This document shows, piece after piece, positions 8,819-19,186 of a DNA stretch of 64,000 bases. The stretch's first letter is position 1. The number at the start of each line of letters is the position of its first letter. The notes under the pieces are model-generated. The model saw nothing but the letters and a program-made list of their open reading frames with translations, did not search any database and was not told the DNA's origin. The stretch lies in the NCBI GenBank assembly GCA_015709675.1, contig CP054182.1:3637448-3701447 (forward strand), written 5' to 3'. A program made the translations under genes and the position numbers. The stretch comes from Ignavibacteriales bacterium (GTDB taxonomy: Bacteria > Bacteroidota > Ignavibacteria > Ignavibacteriales > Ignavibacteriaceae).

Positions 8819-11800
8819 ATGAACAGACAGATACGTTTTCTGCTTTTAGTTCTTTTGCTCATTATCTGTGATTCACAGATTTCCGCCCAGCAATGGACGT
8901 GGAAATTCCCTGCCGCCAGCAGCAATTTTCTCTATGCGATCAGGCATATATCCGGTGAAAGCTGGATTACAGCGGGCGAACAAGGGGTAATTTTTAAGAC
9001 AACTGATAACGGAAGTTCATGGAGACAGATACAAAACCCCGCAGGGAACAGGGATTTTACCGACCTTTACGCCGTTAATGGTTCAGTTATCTATGCCGCA
9101 GCGAACCGGAGTGATGAGATACCGCACCATATTACCATTAAAAGCACGGACGGAGGTGAAAGCTGGTTTGAGATTGCCTCAGTAAGTGATGCCTATTTTT
9201 ATAAACTGCAATTTCTTACCGAACAAACCGGCTATGCATTGGCTGGGGAAAGAATCTACAAGACCACAAACGGCGGCCAGAGCTGGTCTGCACCTGTATA
9301 TATCTCAACCGTTTACAGCATCTCTGATTTTCATTTTATCAATGAAACCGACGGATTTGCAGCAGGAGCATTCGGCGCGTTTGCCAAAACAACAGACGGC
9401 GGTGCAACCTGGACCACTTCAGTAAGCCCCTTCTCTTCCGGCCTGTATACTGTCTGGTTTATCAGCAGCACAACCGGTTTTGTTGCAGGGCTTTCCAATC
9501 AGATAGGAAAGACCACGGACGGCGGTGCAACCTGGAGCGAAACTACGTTAGCTTCGGCAACCGCATTTAATGAGATACAATTTTCCGGCAATACAGGAAT
9601 CGCCGCCGGGTTCTTCGGTATGATCTACCGCACTACCAATGCAGGCCAGACATGGTTGCCTGAGTCAGTGCCCGGTTCGGCTGGCGAATATATACTGTCA
9701 GTCTCCATGAATGGTACAGGAACCGCAATGGCCGCCGGGCAGTACGGCGCAATCTACCGCCGCACAACTGAACCGGTCTGGTATGAAGTTAACCCCAGAA
9801 GACTTGCCTCAGCTACTTCAATCACATGGCCAACTGTGCAAAAAGGATTTGTAACACTTTCCAGCGGTCATCTGATGTCAACCAGCGACAGCGGCAACAC
9901 CTGGAATGAACAGCCGCTGATTGAGGGTGTGTACGCAACCAAAGCCGGTTTCTTTGACCCGGACCATGGCGTTGTTTTCACCTGGTCTGATACATTCTTT
10001 TATACATCAAACGGCGGAACCTCTTGGATCAAACGCGTTATTCCCTCCGGTGCCACACCGCCAAATGCCGCAAGTTTCCCCGGGCTTTTTACTGGTTACG
10101 CGGCAGGAAATAACGGTTCAATTCTTAAAACCACTGACGGCGGACTTAACTGGGTTTACTCACGCGGACCTGACGGCGCCAGCATCCATGATATACATTT
10201 TATCAATGAAACAACTGGCTTTATTACAAGCGCGGGCAACGGCATTCATAAAACAACCGACGGCGGTGCAACCTGGGTCAGGAAAGCGTATTATCTGGCG
10301 CTCTCAATTTCATTCCCCACACCGTCAACCGGTTACGCTGCCGGGAGCGGAAGTTACGTACTTAAAACCACTGACGGCGGAGAAAACTGGGTATCCGTTA
10401 CGGTGCCCAATACCGCGCTCAACAGTTATTCCACGCTCTTTGTTACGGATAAGATTGGATATATCAGCGGGCCCCATATATACAAAACCACTGACGGCGG
10501 CATTAACTGGTTTGCCGAACGGGACGGAATGGGTTACTCCGACCGGGTTGTCTATGATATAGACCTTTCACCTGACGGCAGCATCTGGGCGGTAAGCAGT
10601 TCAAGCGGTATACACAAATTGAACGAACCTCCCGCAACGGGAGGAACTCTGATACTCCCCGTAACTCAGGCAGTGGCAGGTGACAAGGTTCCAATTGATG
10701 TTTTTATAGATGTACCATTGAACAGGAATTTTCTCTCAGCACAATTCAGTTTTAACGGTTACGGATCAAACCTTATCTTTGACTCGCTATCCACATCAGG
10801 CAGCATCAGTTCGAATAATGACTGGTATACCTCGGTTAACAGTGCTGATAATACCATACGCTTTGCCGCTTCCGGAACCTTCCCTCACCGGGGCGCGGGC
10901 ATCCTTGCCAGACTCTGGTTCACTGTTGCACCTGGTGCATCGGGTATTCTGCCGTTAAACTTTCTCTCTGCTCTGATTGATAACGGTGCTGCCACAACGG
11001 ATACCATGAACGGAAGCATCTCACTGCTTGTGCCCAACTACGGCGATGTGGACCTGAACGGGTTTGTTCAGGCTTACGATGCATCATTAGTACTACAATA
11101 CTCCGCCGGAATAATCCCTCTGAATCTCCAGCAGAAACTGAACGCAAATGTCACTACTGATGCCACAATTTCAGCATTCGATGCATCTGTTATCCTCCGG
11201 TATATCACCGGACTGGTTACTTCCCTTCCCTACTCAGGAAGTTCGATGACCCCCGCGCGTATTTTTGCTTCCGGACCAGAATATATACAGGACGGAATCG
11301 CCCGGTTTATTCTTTACGCAAATCAGCCTGAGAATATATTTTCACTTGATACAAAAATTTCCATGTCCGGAAGCGGATGGGAAGCAGACAGCATAAGTTT
11401 TCCGGCGCTTAATTCGCTTGTTTCCTCTAAGAAAACACATGATGCATTTGCTCTCTCCGTGGCCGGTACATCACCCCTCTGGAACAATCAGGCAGTCCCT
11501 CTTGGTACAGTATATGCAATTCGCAGGAATCACTCTGCAGAACCACCCGTGCTCAGCATTCTGTACCGTTTTAACGAAGAGCCGTTTACCGAATACCTCT
11601 CCCCGGGTGTAACCGGGTTACATGAGGAAAACACGATTACTGAATTCACTCTGCGGCAGAATTATCCTAATCCTTTTAATCCCTCTACACGAATAACCTA
11701 TACTCTTCCGGCTGATTCTTATATCCGAGCTGAAGTATATGATAATCTCGGAAGAGTTGTTTCAGTTGTTGATGAAGGATGGAAAACAAGCGGAACGCAC

Positions 11801-11902
11801 ACTCTTCAGTTTGAGGCAAAAAATCTTGCTTCAGGAATATATCATCTGAGAATTGCAAAAGGGGATGAAACAAGAATTATTAAAATGATTTACTTAAAAT
11901 AA
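8819..11902 (+). CDS. Secreted YCF48/BNR-repeat protein with cohesin-like and dockerin domains and T9SS sorting domain (paralogue 2)
   Basis: 1027 aa and clearly homologous to its upstream neighbour throughout the propeller part (shared phrases such as KTTDGGATW and YDIDLSPDGS-IWAV). Signal peptide about residues 5-24, ending near SAQ. After the propeller (to about 600) come a cohesin-like beta-sandwich (about 607-740), a dockerin pair (about 740-806, GDVDLNGFVQAYDASLVLQY) and a T9SS domain (about 942-1027, NYPNPFNPSTRI). The fibronectin-like segment of paralogue 1 is replaced by the cohesin-like domain. Cohesin and dockerin in one chain suggests intermolecular or intramolecular assembly, but that is inference. 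Confidence 0.85.
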   Translation: MNRQIRFLLLVLLLIICDSQISAQQWTWKFPAASSNFLYAIRHISGESWITAGEQGVIFKTTDNGSSWRQIQNPAGNRDFTDLYAVNGSVIYAAANRSDEIPHHITIKSTDGGESWFEIASVSDAYFYKLQFLTEQTGYALAGERIYKTTNGGQSWSAPVYISTVYSISDFHFINETDGFAAGAFGAFAKTTDGGATWTTSVSPFSSGLYTVWFISSTTGFVAGLSNQIGKTTDGGATWSETTLASATAFNEIQFSGNTGIAAGFFGMIYRTTNAGQTWLPESVPGSAGEYILSVSMNGTGTAMAAGQYGAIYRRTTEPVWYEVNPRRLASATSITWPTVQKGFVTLSSGHLMSTSDSGNTWNEQPLIEGVYATKAGFFDPDHGVVFTWSDTFFYTSNGGTSWIKRVIPSGATPPNAASFPGLFTGYAAGNNGSILKTTDGGLNWVYSRGPDGASIHDIHFINETTGFITSAGNGIHKTTDGGATWVRKAYYLALSISFPTPSTGYAAGSGSYVLKTTDGGENWVSVTVPNTALNSYSTLFVTDKIGYISGPHIYKTTDGGINWFAERDGMGYSDRVVYDIDLSPDGSIWAVSSSSGIHKLNEPPATGGTLILPVTQAVAGDKVPIDVFIDVPLNRNFLSAQFSFNGYGSNLIFDSLSTSGSISSNNDWYTSVNSADNTIRFAASGTFPHRGAGILARLWFTVAPGASGILPLNFLSALIDNGAATTDTMNGSISLLVPNYGDVDLNGFVQAYDASLVLQYSAGIIPLNLQQKLNANVTTDATISAFDASVILRYITGLVTSLPYSGSSMTPARIFASGPEYIQDGIARFILYANQPENIFSLDTKISMSGSGWEADSISFPALNSLVSSKKTHDAFALSVAGTSPLWNNQAVPLGTVYAIRRNHSAEPPVLSILYRFNEEPFTEYLSPGVTGLHEENTITEFTLRQNYPNPFNPSTRITYTLPADSYIRAEVYDNLGRVVSVVDEGWKTSGTHTLQFEAKNLASGIYHLRIAKGDETRIIKMIYLK

Positions 11903-11912
11903 GGAAATACAA

Positions 11913-14900
11913 ATGAAAAAGCTTCTTTGTCTCTGGCTGTTCGTTTCCGTAACCCTGTCTGCACAGTTCAGCTCTCAGGCACTTAATCCGAATCCATACT
12001 ACGGCAGAATAAAAGCTGTAAGCCATCGTTCTGATTCAGTGCTTTATTTTGCTGCCGAGCTGAACGGAGTGGTATCAATTTACAAGCATAATCCCATGGT
12101 TCCGGGAGAGCCGGTTCGTAAACTGAGGGAGATTGGCTCAGGATTACCAGTTCTTATAAATCAAATGAACTTTAATTCTTCCGGATTCGGATTTGTAGTT
12201 ACTGCTACTTTTGCCAGCTCCTACACATATTATCTTTGGATGACTACCGATGGCGGCATAACATGGATTCAGCGGTTGTTGAATGACGATTTCGACCGGC
12301 TTGAAATGAAAAGCCCTGAGGAGGGTATATATGTTTCTCTGTCTGGTAAAATTTCAAAAACCACTAACGGCGGCAATACCTGGTCTGCTCTTTCCTCACC
12401 CGGGCTCTCCGGCAGATTTATACGGGATATTGCTTATAGCGCCAATGGACTGATGACGGCTGTAACTACGGATACGATTCTCTGCAGCAAAGATGGAGGT
12501 GACACTTGGGATTTTATTCAGTCATTTGCGCCGGACAACTGGATTGTAAAGGCACAAAACCGGCTCTCCTCAGTTAATGCAGTTCTCACCGAGAAGGGCA
12601 ATATCGTTAATATTATTCTGACCGGCGGTACCGGGGGGATGTACACGACTTCAACACTAAACACCGGTATCACTGCTATTACCCGTTCTGACCTGGGAGA
12701 ACAAAATATTATTCTGTTCTCTGATACAAAAGATTCTCTTTATTTATTTTCCTCTGAAGGTGTACAAAACCGTTATCCCGCGCAAAATATTTCTTATCTC
12801 TATTCAGGCGGCTCTGCAAGATTTGCTTTTGTTTATTTTGAGAATACAATTAGACTGACTGAATCCGGAATTCTTAACTTGCGTAATTTCAACGGACGAA
12901 TCAATAACATATACCATCTGGATTTTTTCAATGCATCGGTAGGATACTCAGCAGGATATAACACGCCTGCACTAAAAACTACCGACGGCGGAAAAACCTG
13001 GTCCGAAATTTTTGGAGGGGTATCAGGATATGTTTCAACCCGTGTGCAAACGATTTCCGAAAATCATGTTATCATGCATTTTCAGCAATCAGGAAGCGGA
13101 TCCGGAAAAAGCTTCCTCGTTGCAACCAATAACGGCGGCATGAGCTGGCAGGACATAACCAACCCTGATCATTTTAATGTCAGAGCATTTCAATTTCTTA
13201 CTCCTCTATTAGGTTATGCAGTGGGAGACAATGGCATACTTTTCATTACACAGGATGGCGGGAATAACTGGAGTGTATTGTCTCATATAACTGATGGAAA
13301 TCCCTTACTGCTTTACTTTTTCGACAGAACACACGGATGGGCTCAGATTGGTGCAAAACTCATGCGCACTACTAACGGAGGAGTGAGTTGGGATTCTACT
13401 GCAAGCAGTTATTGCATGAAACTTGCTTTTGTAACTCCTCAAATTGGTTTCGGAGTTTTTGGCTTTTCTGAATCATCAATCTTCAAAACCACGGACGGCG
13501 GAACAACCTGGTCATACAGTCCCTCATTCAGGGAAAGTGATGTGCTGCCGGTTGACGAAAATATCGTATACAAAGCAGATGTTTATGGTCAGGTAAAGTA
13601 CTCAACGAACGGCGGGAGCACCTGGGCTGAAATTCTTACCACTCCTGCCGCTTTTGGCAATAAACTGGACCTCATTAATAAAAAGACTATTATCAGTTAT
13701 TACTCTCAAAATAACACTGTTTTCAGGATAAGTAACAGTGCCGGAAATATCATTTCAATTCCTGAAATGTATGCATTAAACGAAGATACCGTTGAAATTC
13801 CGGTTCAGTTAATCATCCCGCCTGGCAGAAAGTATCAGTCGGTACAATTTAACATCAGCGGATATACAGACAAGCTTACCTTTATTGATGCCCGCTTTAA
13901 CAACACTTTGCTTTCCGGTTCCGACTGGCTGCACAGCATTAACCCGGCATCAAACACCATCCGGTTTGCCGCCTCTGCACCCGTTTCGATGTCAGAGAGT
14001 GGTACTCTGGTTAAACTCCGTTTCAGAGTAAACTCAGCCTTGAATGAATATATACCGCTGAACTTTTCTTCGGTACTTTTTAATACAGGACTTGTGCCCA
14101 CAGATACCCTGAACGGCTGGGTGAAGATTCAGCAGGTCAATCTTGGTGATGTTGATCTTAACGGAAGCGTTCAGGCATATGATGCATCCCTGGTACTTCA
14201 GCATATTACACTGCCTGGCGGACTGCCTTTAAGCCCCCTGCAGAAAAGGAATGCAAACGTTACCACTGACAACACAATTTCCGCACTGGATGCTTCTGTC
14301 ATATTGCGGTTTATAACAGGAATCGTAACTTCGCTTCCATACGGCGGCAGCGGAGCAGCAGCAGGTGCAGCAAATATGACAAACATACAGGCAATCCCCG
14401 GACAGTCTGTGGACATCCCGCTTCAGCTTGCCAACGGAAACAATATTTACTCGTTTGAAGGTAATTTCGCCTACGACGAAAACCTGCTTGAATTCACCTC
14501 ACTGCAATGGCCTGCAGCGGTTGTCTCCTTCGTGAAGGAGTTCAAACATTCTGACGGACGTATATATATTGCCGCTGCCGGGGTAAATAAACTTGACAAC
14601 CTGCAGGGAGCACAGATTGCTGTACTTCGTTTCAGGGTAAAGCCGGGTGCTGCAACGGCATTAACAGAGGTAACCCTCGAGAAACTCCGGCTTAATGAAA
14701 ATCCGGTTGTTGTTAACGCAGCGTCATCGATAATTTCAATCACCACTGGTTTGGAAAATGAAACCGGAATACCAGTTCAATATTCATTGGGACAGAACTA
14801 CCCGAATCCGTTTAATCCTTCTACCACTATTAGTTTTGCGCTCCCTCAGGAAGGCAGAGCAGTTCTAGAGCTGTATGATATTATGGGCAAGCACATCGCC

Positions 14901-15047
14901 GTTCTGCTTGATGAATACAGGCAGGCTGGATATCATTACTACACTCTGAACACTTCAGAGATAACCGGCCTCACTTCCGGAATTTATTTCTACCGCTTGC
15001 GTTCAGGCGCTTTCACCGATACGAAAAAACTTATTCTGCTGAAATAA
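11913..15047 (+). CDS. Secreted BNR-repeat protein with two cohesin-like domains flanking a dockerin, T9SS-sorted (paralogue 3)
   Basis: 1044 aa, the most diverged of the three. A signal peptide (residues 1-18, ending SAQ) is followed by fewer and less regular TTNGG-x-TW repeats up to about 600. Next come cohesin-like domain 1 (about 616-745), a dockerin pair (about 744-810, GDVDLNGSVQAYDASLVLQH), cohesin-like domain 2 (about 822-950, LQLANGNNIYSFEGNFAY) and a T9SS domain (about 956-1044, NYPNPFNPSTTI). The 10-bp gap to its neighbour and the terminator after its stop indicate one transcript for all three genes. Specific role unknown; surface or extracellular location inferred from the sorting domain. 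Confidence 0.85.
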   Translation: MKKLLCLWLFVSVTLSAQFSSQALNPNPYYGRIKAVSHRSDSVLYFAAELNGVVSIYKHNPMVPGEPVRKLREIGSGLPVLINQMNFNSSGFGFVVTATFASSYTYYLWMTTDGGITWIQRLLNDDFDRLEMKSPEEGIYVSLSGKISKTTNGGNTWSALSSPGLSGRFIRDIAYSANGLMTAVTTDTILCSKDGGDTWDFIQSFAPDNWIVKAQNRLSSVNAVLTEKGNIVNIILTGGTGGMYTTSTLNTGITAITRSDLGEQNIILFSDTKDSLYLFSSEGVQNRYPAQNISYLYSGGSARFAFVYFENTIRLTESGILNLRNFNGRINNIYHLDFFNASVGYSAGYNTPALKTTDGGKTWSEIFGGVSGYVSTRVQTISENHVIMHFQQSGSGSGKSFLVATNNGGMSWQDITNPDHFNVRAFQFLTPLLGYAVGDNGILFITQDGGNNWSVLSHITDGNPLLLYFFDRTHGWAQIGAKLMRTTNGGVSWDSTASSYCMKLAFVTPQIGFGVFGFSESSIFKTTDGGTTWSYSPSFRESDVLPVDENIVYKADVYGQVKYSTNGGSTWAEILTTPAAFGNKLDLINKKTIISYYSQNNTVFRISNSAGNIISIPEMYALNEDTVEIPVQLIIPPGRKYQSVQFNISGYTDKLTFIDARFNNTLLSGSDWLHSINPASNTIRFAASAPVSMSESGTLVKLRFRVNSALNEYIPLNFSSVLFNTGLVPTDTLNGWVKIQQVNLGDVDLNGSVQAYDASLVLQHITLPGGLPLSPLQKRNANVTTDNTISALDASVILRFITGIVTSLPYGGSGAAAGAANMTNIQAIPGQSVDIPLQLANGNNIYSFEGNFAYDENLLEFTSLQWPAAVVSFVKEFKHSDGRIYIAAAGVNKLDNLQGAQIAVLRFRVKPGAATALTEVTLEKLRLNENPVVVNAASSIISITTGLENETGIPVQYSLGQNYPNPFNPSTTISFALPQEGRAVLELYDIMGKHIAVLLDEYRQAGYHYYTLNTSEITGLTSGIYFYRLRSGAFTDTKKLILLK

Positions 15048-15060
15048 CCATAAAGCACAA

Positions 15061-15088
15061 AAGGCCGGAAAAACTTCCGGCTTTTTTT
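15061..15088 (+). terminator. Rho-independent terminator of the three-gene T9SS-protein operon
   Basis: Stem GCCGGAA (15064-15070), loop AAAC, stem TTCCGGC (15075-15081), then seven T. Begins 17 bp after the last stop codon. Confidence 0.9.
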
Positions 15089-15494
15089 ATTTTGAACAGT
15101 TACGTTACTATTGTGAGGTGGTAAACAATTGGGAAATAATTTATTCGGATTTATTTAAGGACATAAAGGATAGTAATGACAGCCAGGATAAATTTTCCCT
15201 TTCAGATTATAAAAGCAGTAAGTATTTCGAATCCGTTTTCATCCGCGTTGCCTCTGCATCCGTTTAAAATCTGCGTGCCATCGGAGGAATATCGTGTTAA
15301 CCTCAGATAATTGGCCACCCACGCTACGGGTTAAGAGAAGATATGGTGAAATTTGGTACTAATAATAGATTACCTATACACGGTTCAGCGCACGGTATGA
15401 TGTTGAGATTTTCTAAAAATTCTTGATGAGTCTTAAACAAGGTTATTCAACCAGTGCATTCACCAGTCCTACTTTGCTTCACCTCTACGGGACA
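15089..15494. other. Intergenic stretch, no feature recognised
   Basis: About 400 bp between the terminator and the stop of the leftward nuclease gene. No ORF with coding character, no strong hairpin and no RNA gene was seen. Confidence 0.5.
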
Positions 15495-18400
15495 CTATTC
15501 CTCCGGCACTTCTTCCCTTTCCCTCACCCGGCAGATATCATGAAACGCACAGTAGCTGCATGGTGCCGCTGAGGGTTTATAATCCTTCAGCAGGGTAAAT
15601 TTGCCGCTATAGATACTGCCGGCGTATTCCAGTATTTTCTCCCGGTTTTGAGCCATCATTTCTGACTGATACTCCTTCATGGCAGCAAGATGATCCGGTT
15701 TTTCTAAGTTCTTCCGGCTGGTGCTTTTATCCCTGATTTTCTTTTTCTCAACTTCTCCCTTCCTTTTGTCAATTCTGTATATATACATTTCCGCCGGTTC
15801 ATAATCCCCCGTAATTCCTGCCTCCTTAAGCACCCTTCCTGCCACCGACATATAGAGAGGAAGCTGCAATGACCTTCCCTCCTTCATATCCGTTGCTCCG
15901 GGAATTTTACTTCCGGTTTTATAGTCAACAACCGAACAGATGCCAAGTGTTTTATTAACCTCTATGCGGTCAATTACTCCTTTCAGAACAAACGTATGCT
16001 CCTGACTTCCGGGTAGTGTATATTCTGCAGAGAACTCCTTTTCAAACAGAACAGGCTTAAAAATCTGTTCACGTGCCTCATTTTCCAGAAACTCGTAAAG
16101 CAGTGTACCGGTATCATTATTATCCCCGCCAACAATTTTTAGCCGGTCATACATGGTTACCGGTGTATCAAAATTGATGCTGCTGAATACCTCTTCAGCA
16201 ATCTGTCTGATAACGGGGTAATCCTCATCCGGCACAACCTCATTGCCGTTCTTTCCCTCATAAAACCTGCGGAATACCTCATGCAGCAAATTACCCAGTT
16301 CTACTGCCTTTATACCGTCTTCCGGCTCCTCATGTTCTTTAAGACTGAGTATATACTGGTAGTAGTACATCTGCGGACACTTCTGATAGCTTTCAAGCGA
16401 ACTCACCGATATCCTTGGCTTAAGCTTCCCCGCGGCAAGAATCTCCGGCGGAATAATTCCGGCATATTCTTTTGCTGCTGTATCATTATTCCTTCTCAGT
16501 TTTTGCAGTCTGATTTTTTCTGCAAGGTCCGGTTCACCAGGTATATCCGGCACTGCATTACCAGGAGAGTAGAGCAGCCGGGAATTATATTCAGCCGCTT
16601 CCAGCGGGGCATAAAATTTCCCGCCTCCAGCCGAAGGAGTCAATGGTGTCAGTTCAAAATCATTTTCAAACTCCCTGAGCAGCACTGATGGCGAAAACTC
16701 TCCCCTGCTTCCGCGTACAGGTGAAGAAAGAACCAGGGTTTCCTTCCAGGCAAGCAGCATCTGGTAAAAAAGGAATGCCTGTCCGCTTGCATGAATACGC
16801 TCATCACCCGGGATCTCCCTTCCGAAAAAGAGCTTTTTGCGGTATGGCACCGGAAAGTTACCATCATACAGTCCGAGCACAATCAGCGCTTTGAACTCAA
16901 GCCCTCGTATCTCCTCCGGTGTGGTCACCAGCACCTGTGCATCCGGCTCCTCACGAAGGTTAAAACGGGTGGTGCGTATAATTGTCTGCACCATTTCGCG
17001 GTAATGTGAGGGGGGAAAAACCGTATCCGGCTCCTCTGATATATATATATCAAGCGCTCCGAAAAGCTCCGAAAGAAAATACTCAAAACCGGCAATGACC
17101 AGCTCGGCATCTGCTCCCGCGGTAAGAATTTTTCTCTTAAAACCTGAAGCGGAAATAAATTCACTGAAAAGTTTTCTGAACTCAGCCGCGGTGCGGTTTA
17201 CTCTGAACTCCTTATGCCACCCCCGGATCATTTCCAGTACTCTCTTCAGTTCAGCGGCAATCTTTATATACCGCTCACGGTTTCTTGCTTTCTCCTCACG
17301 TTCCCAGAAAGAGGATTTCCTGGCGATCTGATCCATCCAGCTCCGGTAACCGCGTGTCACGCGCAGTTCTCCGGCTATTTCATGAAACTCTGAGAGTGTC
17401 AGCCATGTCGGCAGGACACCGCCTGAAATTAACGCCGCAAGATCTTTGTGAAAATAGTCCCCCCCCTCAATAGTAAAAAGCTTTGAAAAATAATTGAGCA
17501 GGGGAACGGAGCCAAGGCGGTACCGGTCGGTCAGATTAAGCGGAATGCCGGACTCCGCGAAGGTGGTCCGTAAAAGTGATGCATAGGAGGATATATCATT
17601 CACCACAACGCAGATTTCACCTGGTTTATATCTTCCGGAATCAAGCCACTGTGCTGTCAGTCTTACCGCCTCAGTCACTTCATGAAGCGGAGTCTCGGGT
17701 GTGGTTTTATATATACTCCCGGTGAATGAAGTATTTTTCGGTGTCTGATTATCATAATCAGAAAAAAACCTTCTGCGGAGCTGCTCACCAAAACTCTTCC
17801 CTCCTCCGGCGGGCTCAGTTTCCGCGGCCTCAAGAAATCCCGCAGTCTTTAACTGATCGGCTGTTTTGGCAATTCCTCCGAACAATCCAGGATTTCCTGA
17901 AAAGTAATCCAGCGTTACGGTTACATTCATCCCCTCCGATCCGGCGATTTTATTAAACAAATCAATTTCAGGATTGGCAAATTCGGTGAATCCGCTTACC
18001 AGCAGCGTCTCCGCGTCCGGAAAAACCGCCCGGAATATCTTCCCGAACTGCTCATCATCCAGACTGCCGAGCCGGACTGATGCAAGTGAATCATCCGTGA
18101 GCGACTTTTCTTCAAGCAGCGCGTAATATCCTTCATACGCGTTGGCAAAATCCATTCCTTTCCGTTTCATTGAAGCAGAAAGTTCTGACTCCTCAAGATT
18201 CTCAAGCAGATCCTGATGGGATATATTATAGCGTTTATATTCGGTTATGGCATGATGAAGATTTTCCAGCAGTGTTGCAGGTATTTCCCTGGTAATCTCC
18301 CCGCCAAAAAACATCTCCGTGGTTTTAAGAACCTTCCTGAGAAGATATAAACCCTGCACCTGGCTTATATATTCCGGGCTGTCCGGGAGCCGTTCATACA

Positions 18401-18608
18401 GTTTTCTGGTGAGCGTTGCATACGTTTCAACGTAGAGTGTTCCTGAAATTTTTCCGGGCAAAGATTCAATAATCTGTCGCACACGTTCACGCACCCTCCG
18501 GTTTGTGGGCACCAGAATAATCAGTTTCTTTAAGTCCTGGTGATTAAGATACTTCTGCTCGAGCGCGGTGGCATCAGGTATTCTTTGCTCTCCCCTGAAG
18601 AGGATCAT
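15495..18608 (-). CDS. AddB-like PD-(D/E)XK nuclease with inactive-looking helicase part and Fe-S cysteines
   Basis: 1037 aa, resembling the AddB/RecB-nuclease family that processes double-strand breaks. The N-terminal part begins in a helicase-like way (LIILVPTNRRVRERV) but shows no GxxxxGK[ST] Walker A. The C-terminal nuclease has GNLLHEVFRRFYEG, FVLKGVIDRIEV and VVDYKTG (D-x-K around residue 890). Four cysteines that could bind a 4Fe-4S cluster are present: KCPQ near 742 and CSYCAFHDIC near 1016-1025. ATG at 18606-18608 overlaps the end of the CYTH gene by 4 bp. No AddA partner is in the window, so a recombination or repair role is inferred from family only. Confidence 0.8.
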   Translation of the reverse strand: MILFRGEQRIPDATALEQKYLNHQDLKKLIILVPTNRRVRERVRQIIESLPGKISGTLYVETYATLTRKLYERLPDSPEYISQVQGLYLLRKVLKTTEMFFGGEITREIPATLLENLHHAITEYKRYNISHQDLLENLEESELSASMKRKGMDFANAYEGYYALLEEKSLTDDSLASVRLGSLDDEQFGKIFRAVFPDAETLLVSGFTEFANPEIDLFNKIAGSEGMNVTVTLDYFSGNPGLFGGIAKTADQLKTAGFLEAAETEPAGGGKSFGEQLRRRFFSDYDNQTPKNTSFTGSIYKTTPETPLHEVTEAVRLTAQWLDSGRYKPGEICVVVNDISSYASLLRTTFAESGIPLNLTDRYRLGSVPLLNYFSKLFTIEGGDYFHKDLAALISGGVLPTWLTLSEFHEIAGELRVTRGYRSWMDQIARKSSFWEREEKARNRERYIKIAAELKRVLEMIRGWHKEFRVNRTAAEFRKLFSEFISASGFKRKILTAGADAELVIAGFEYFLSELFGALDIYISEEPDTVFPPSHYREMVQTIIRTTRFNLREEPDAQVLVTTPEEIRGLEFKALIVLGLYDGNFPVPYRKKLFFGREIPGDERIHASGQAFLFYQMLLAWKETLVLSSPVRGSRGEFSPSVLLREFENDFELTPLTPSAGGGKFYAPLEAAEYNSRLLYSPGNAVPDIPGEPDLAEKIRLQKLRRNNDTAAKEYAGIIPPEILAAGKLKPRISVSSLESYQKCPQMYYYQYILSLKEHEEPEDGIKAVELGNLLHEVFRRFYEGKNGNEVVPDEDYPVIRQIAEEVFSSINFDTPVTMYDRLKIVGGDNNDTGTLLYEFLENEAREQIFKPVLFEKEFSAEYTLPGSQEHTFVLKGVIDRIEVNKTLGICSVVDYKTGSKIPGATDMKEGRSLQLPLYMSVAGRVLKEAGITGDYEPAEMYIYRIDKRKGEVEKKKIRDKSTSRKNLEKPDHLAAMKEYQSEMMAQNREKILEYAGSIYSGKFTLLKDYKPSAAPCSYCAFHDICRVREREEVPEE

Positions 18609-19108
18609 AATTGTTTCTCCTTTAGCAGATTGCTGTATGATTTCCGTATTGATGAATATTTTGCCAGTTCCAGATGCCTGAAAAGAAAGTCAAACTCCTC
18701 CTGCGCCTCTTCCAGAGTGGTGGTAACAACCGCTTCAAGTTCAAGAAACTCACCAAGACCGGTAACGGTATCAAGATGAATCCGGGTATTTTTATACATA
18801 TAAAGTTGCCTGACCTTTTCCACCGTCACATCCACCGTAAAAATCCGGGCAAAATATTCCTCGGCATCATCAGGTACATGAAGAATATGATAATCAGATT
18901 TTCTCTGGCTGGAAATCTCATCACGGTTATAAAAAATAAGTTCATTTCCCTTTTCCTGCACCCGGAGTTTCAGCAGCCCCTTCTCATTCCGGTAATAAAC
19001 ATCCTTTTGCCTGATCAGGGCGGTGTAACGGCAGTCACATCCGGCCAGTCTTTCAAGGATTTCCGTGAAGGAAGGAACGGCTATTTTGATTTCCAGATTG
19101 GATGGCAT
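18605..19108 (-). CDS. CYTH-domain protein (class IV adenylate cyclase-like)
   Basis: 167 aa with the CYTH fold signature: LEIKIAV at residues 5-11 (the ExExK-type start of the tunnel), KLRVQEKGNELIFYNRDE in the middle and FLELEAVV near residue 135. CYTH proteins act on nucleotide triphosphates or triphosphate chains; which substrate applies cannot be told here. A coupled 4-bp overlap places it in one transcript with the AddB-like nuclease downstream. The 78-bp gap upstream holds the divergent promoter shared with the outer-membrane protein gene. Confidence 0.8.
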   Translation of the reverse strand: MPSNLEIKIAVPSFTEILERLAGCDCRYTALIRQKDVYYRNEKGLLKLRVQEKGNELIFYNRDEISSQRKSDYHILHVPDDAEEYFARIFTVDVTVEKVRQLYMYKNTRIHLDTVTGLGEFLELEAVVTTTLEEAQEEFDFLFRHLELAKYSSIRKSYSNLLKEKQL

Positions 19109-19186
19109 AAATTTTTACTATTGAGTTTGAGCAGGAAATTATTTAATCTTGTCACTAAATTATAATAATTGTTTCCCAAAGAAAAC

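Noticed and set aside
9921-10562. 213-aa ORF in another frame of the second propeller gene
   Set aside because: Its own internal repeats (e.g. KPLTA) mirror the repeated propeller codons in a shifted frame; not an independent gene.
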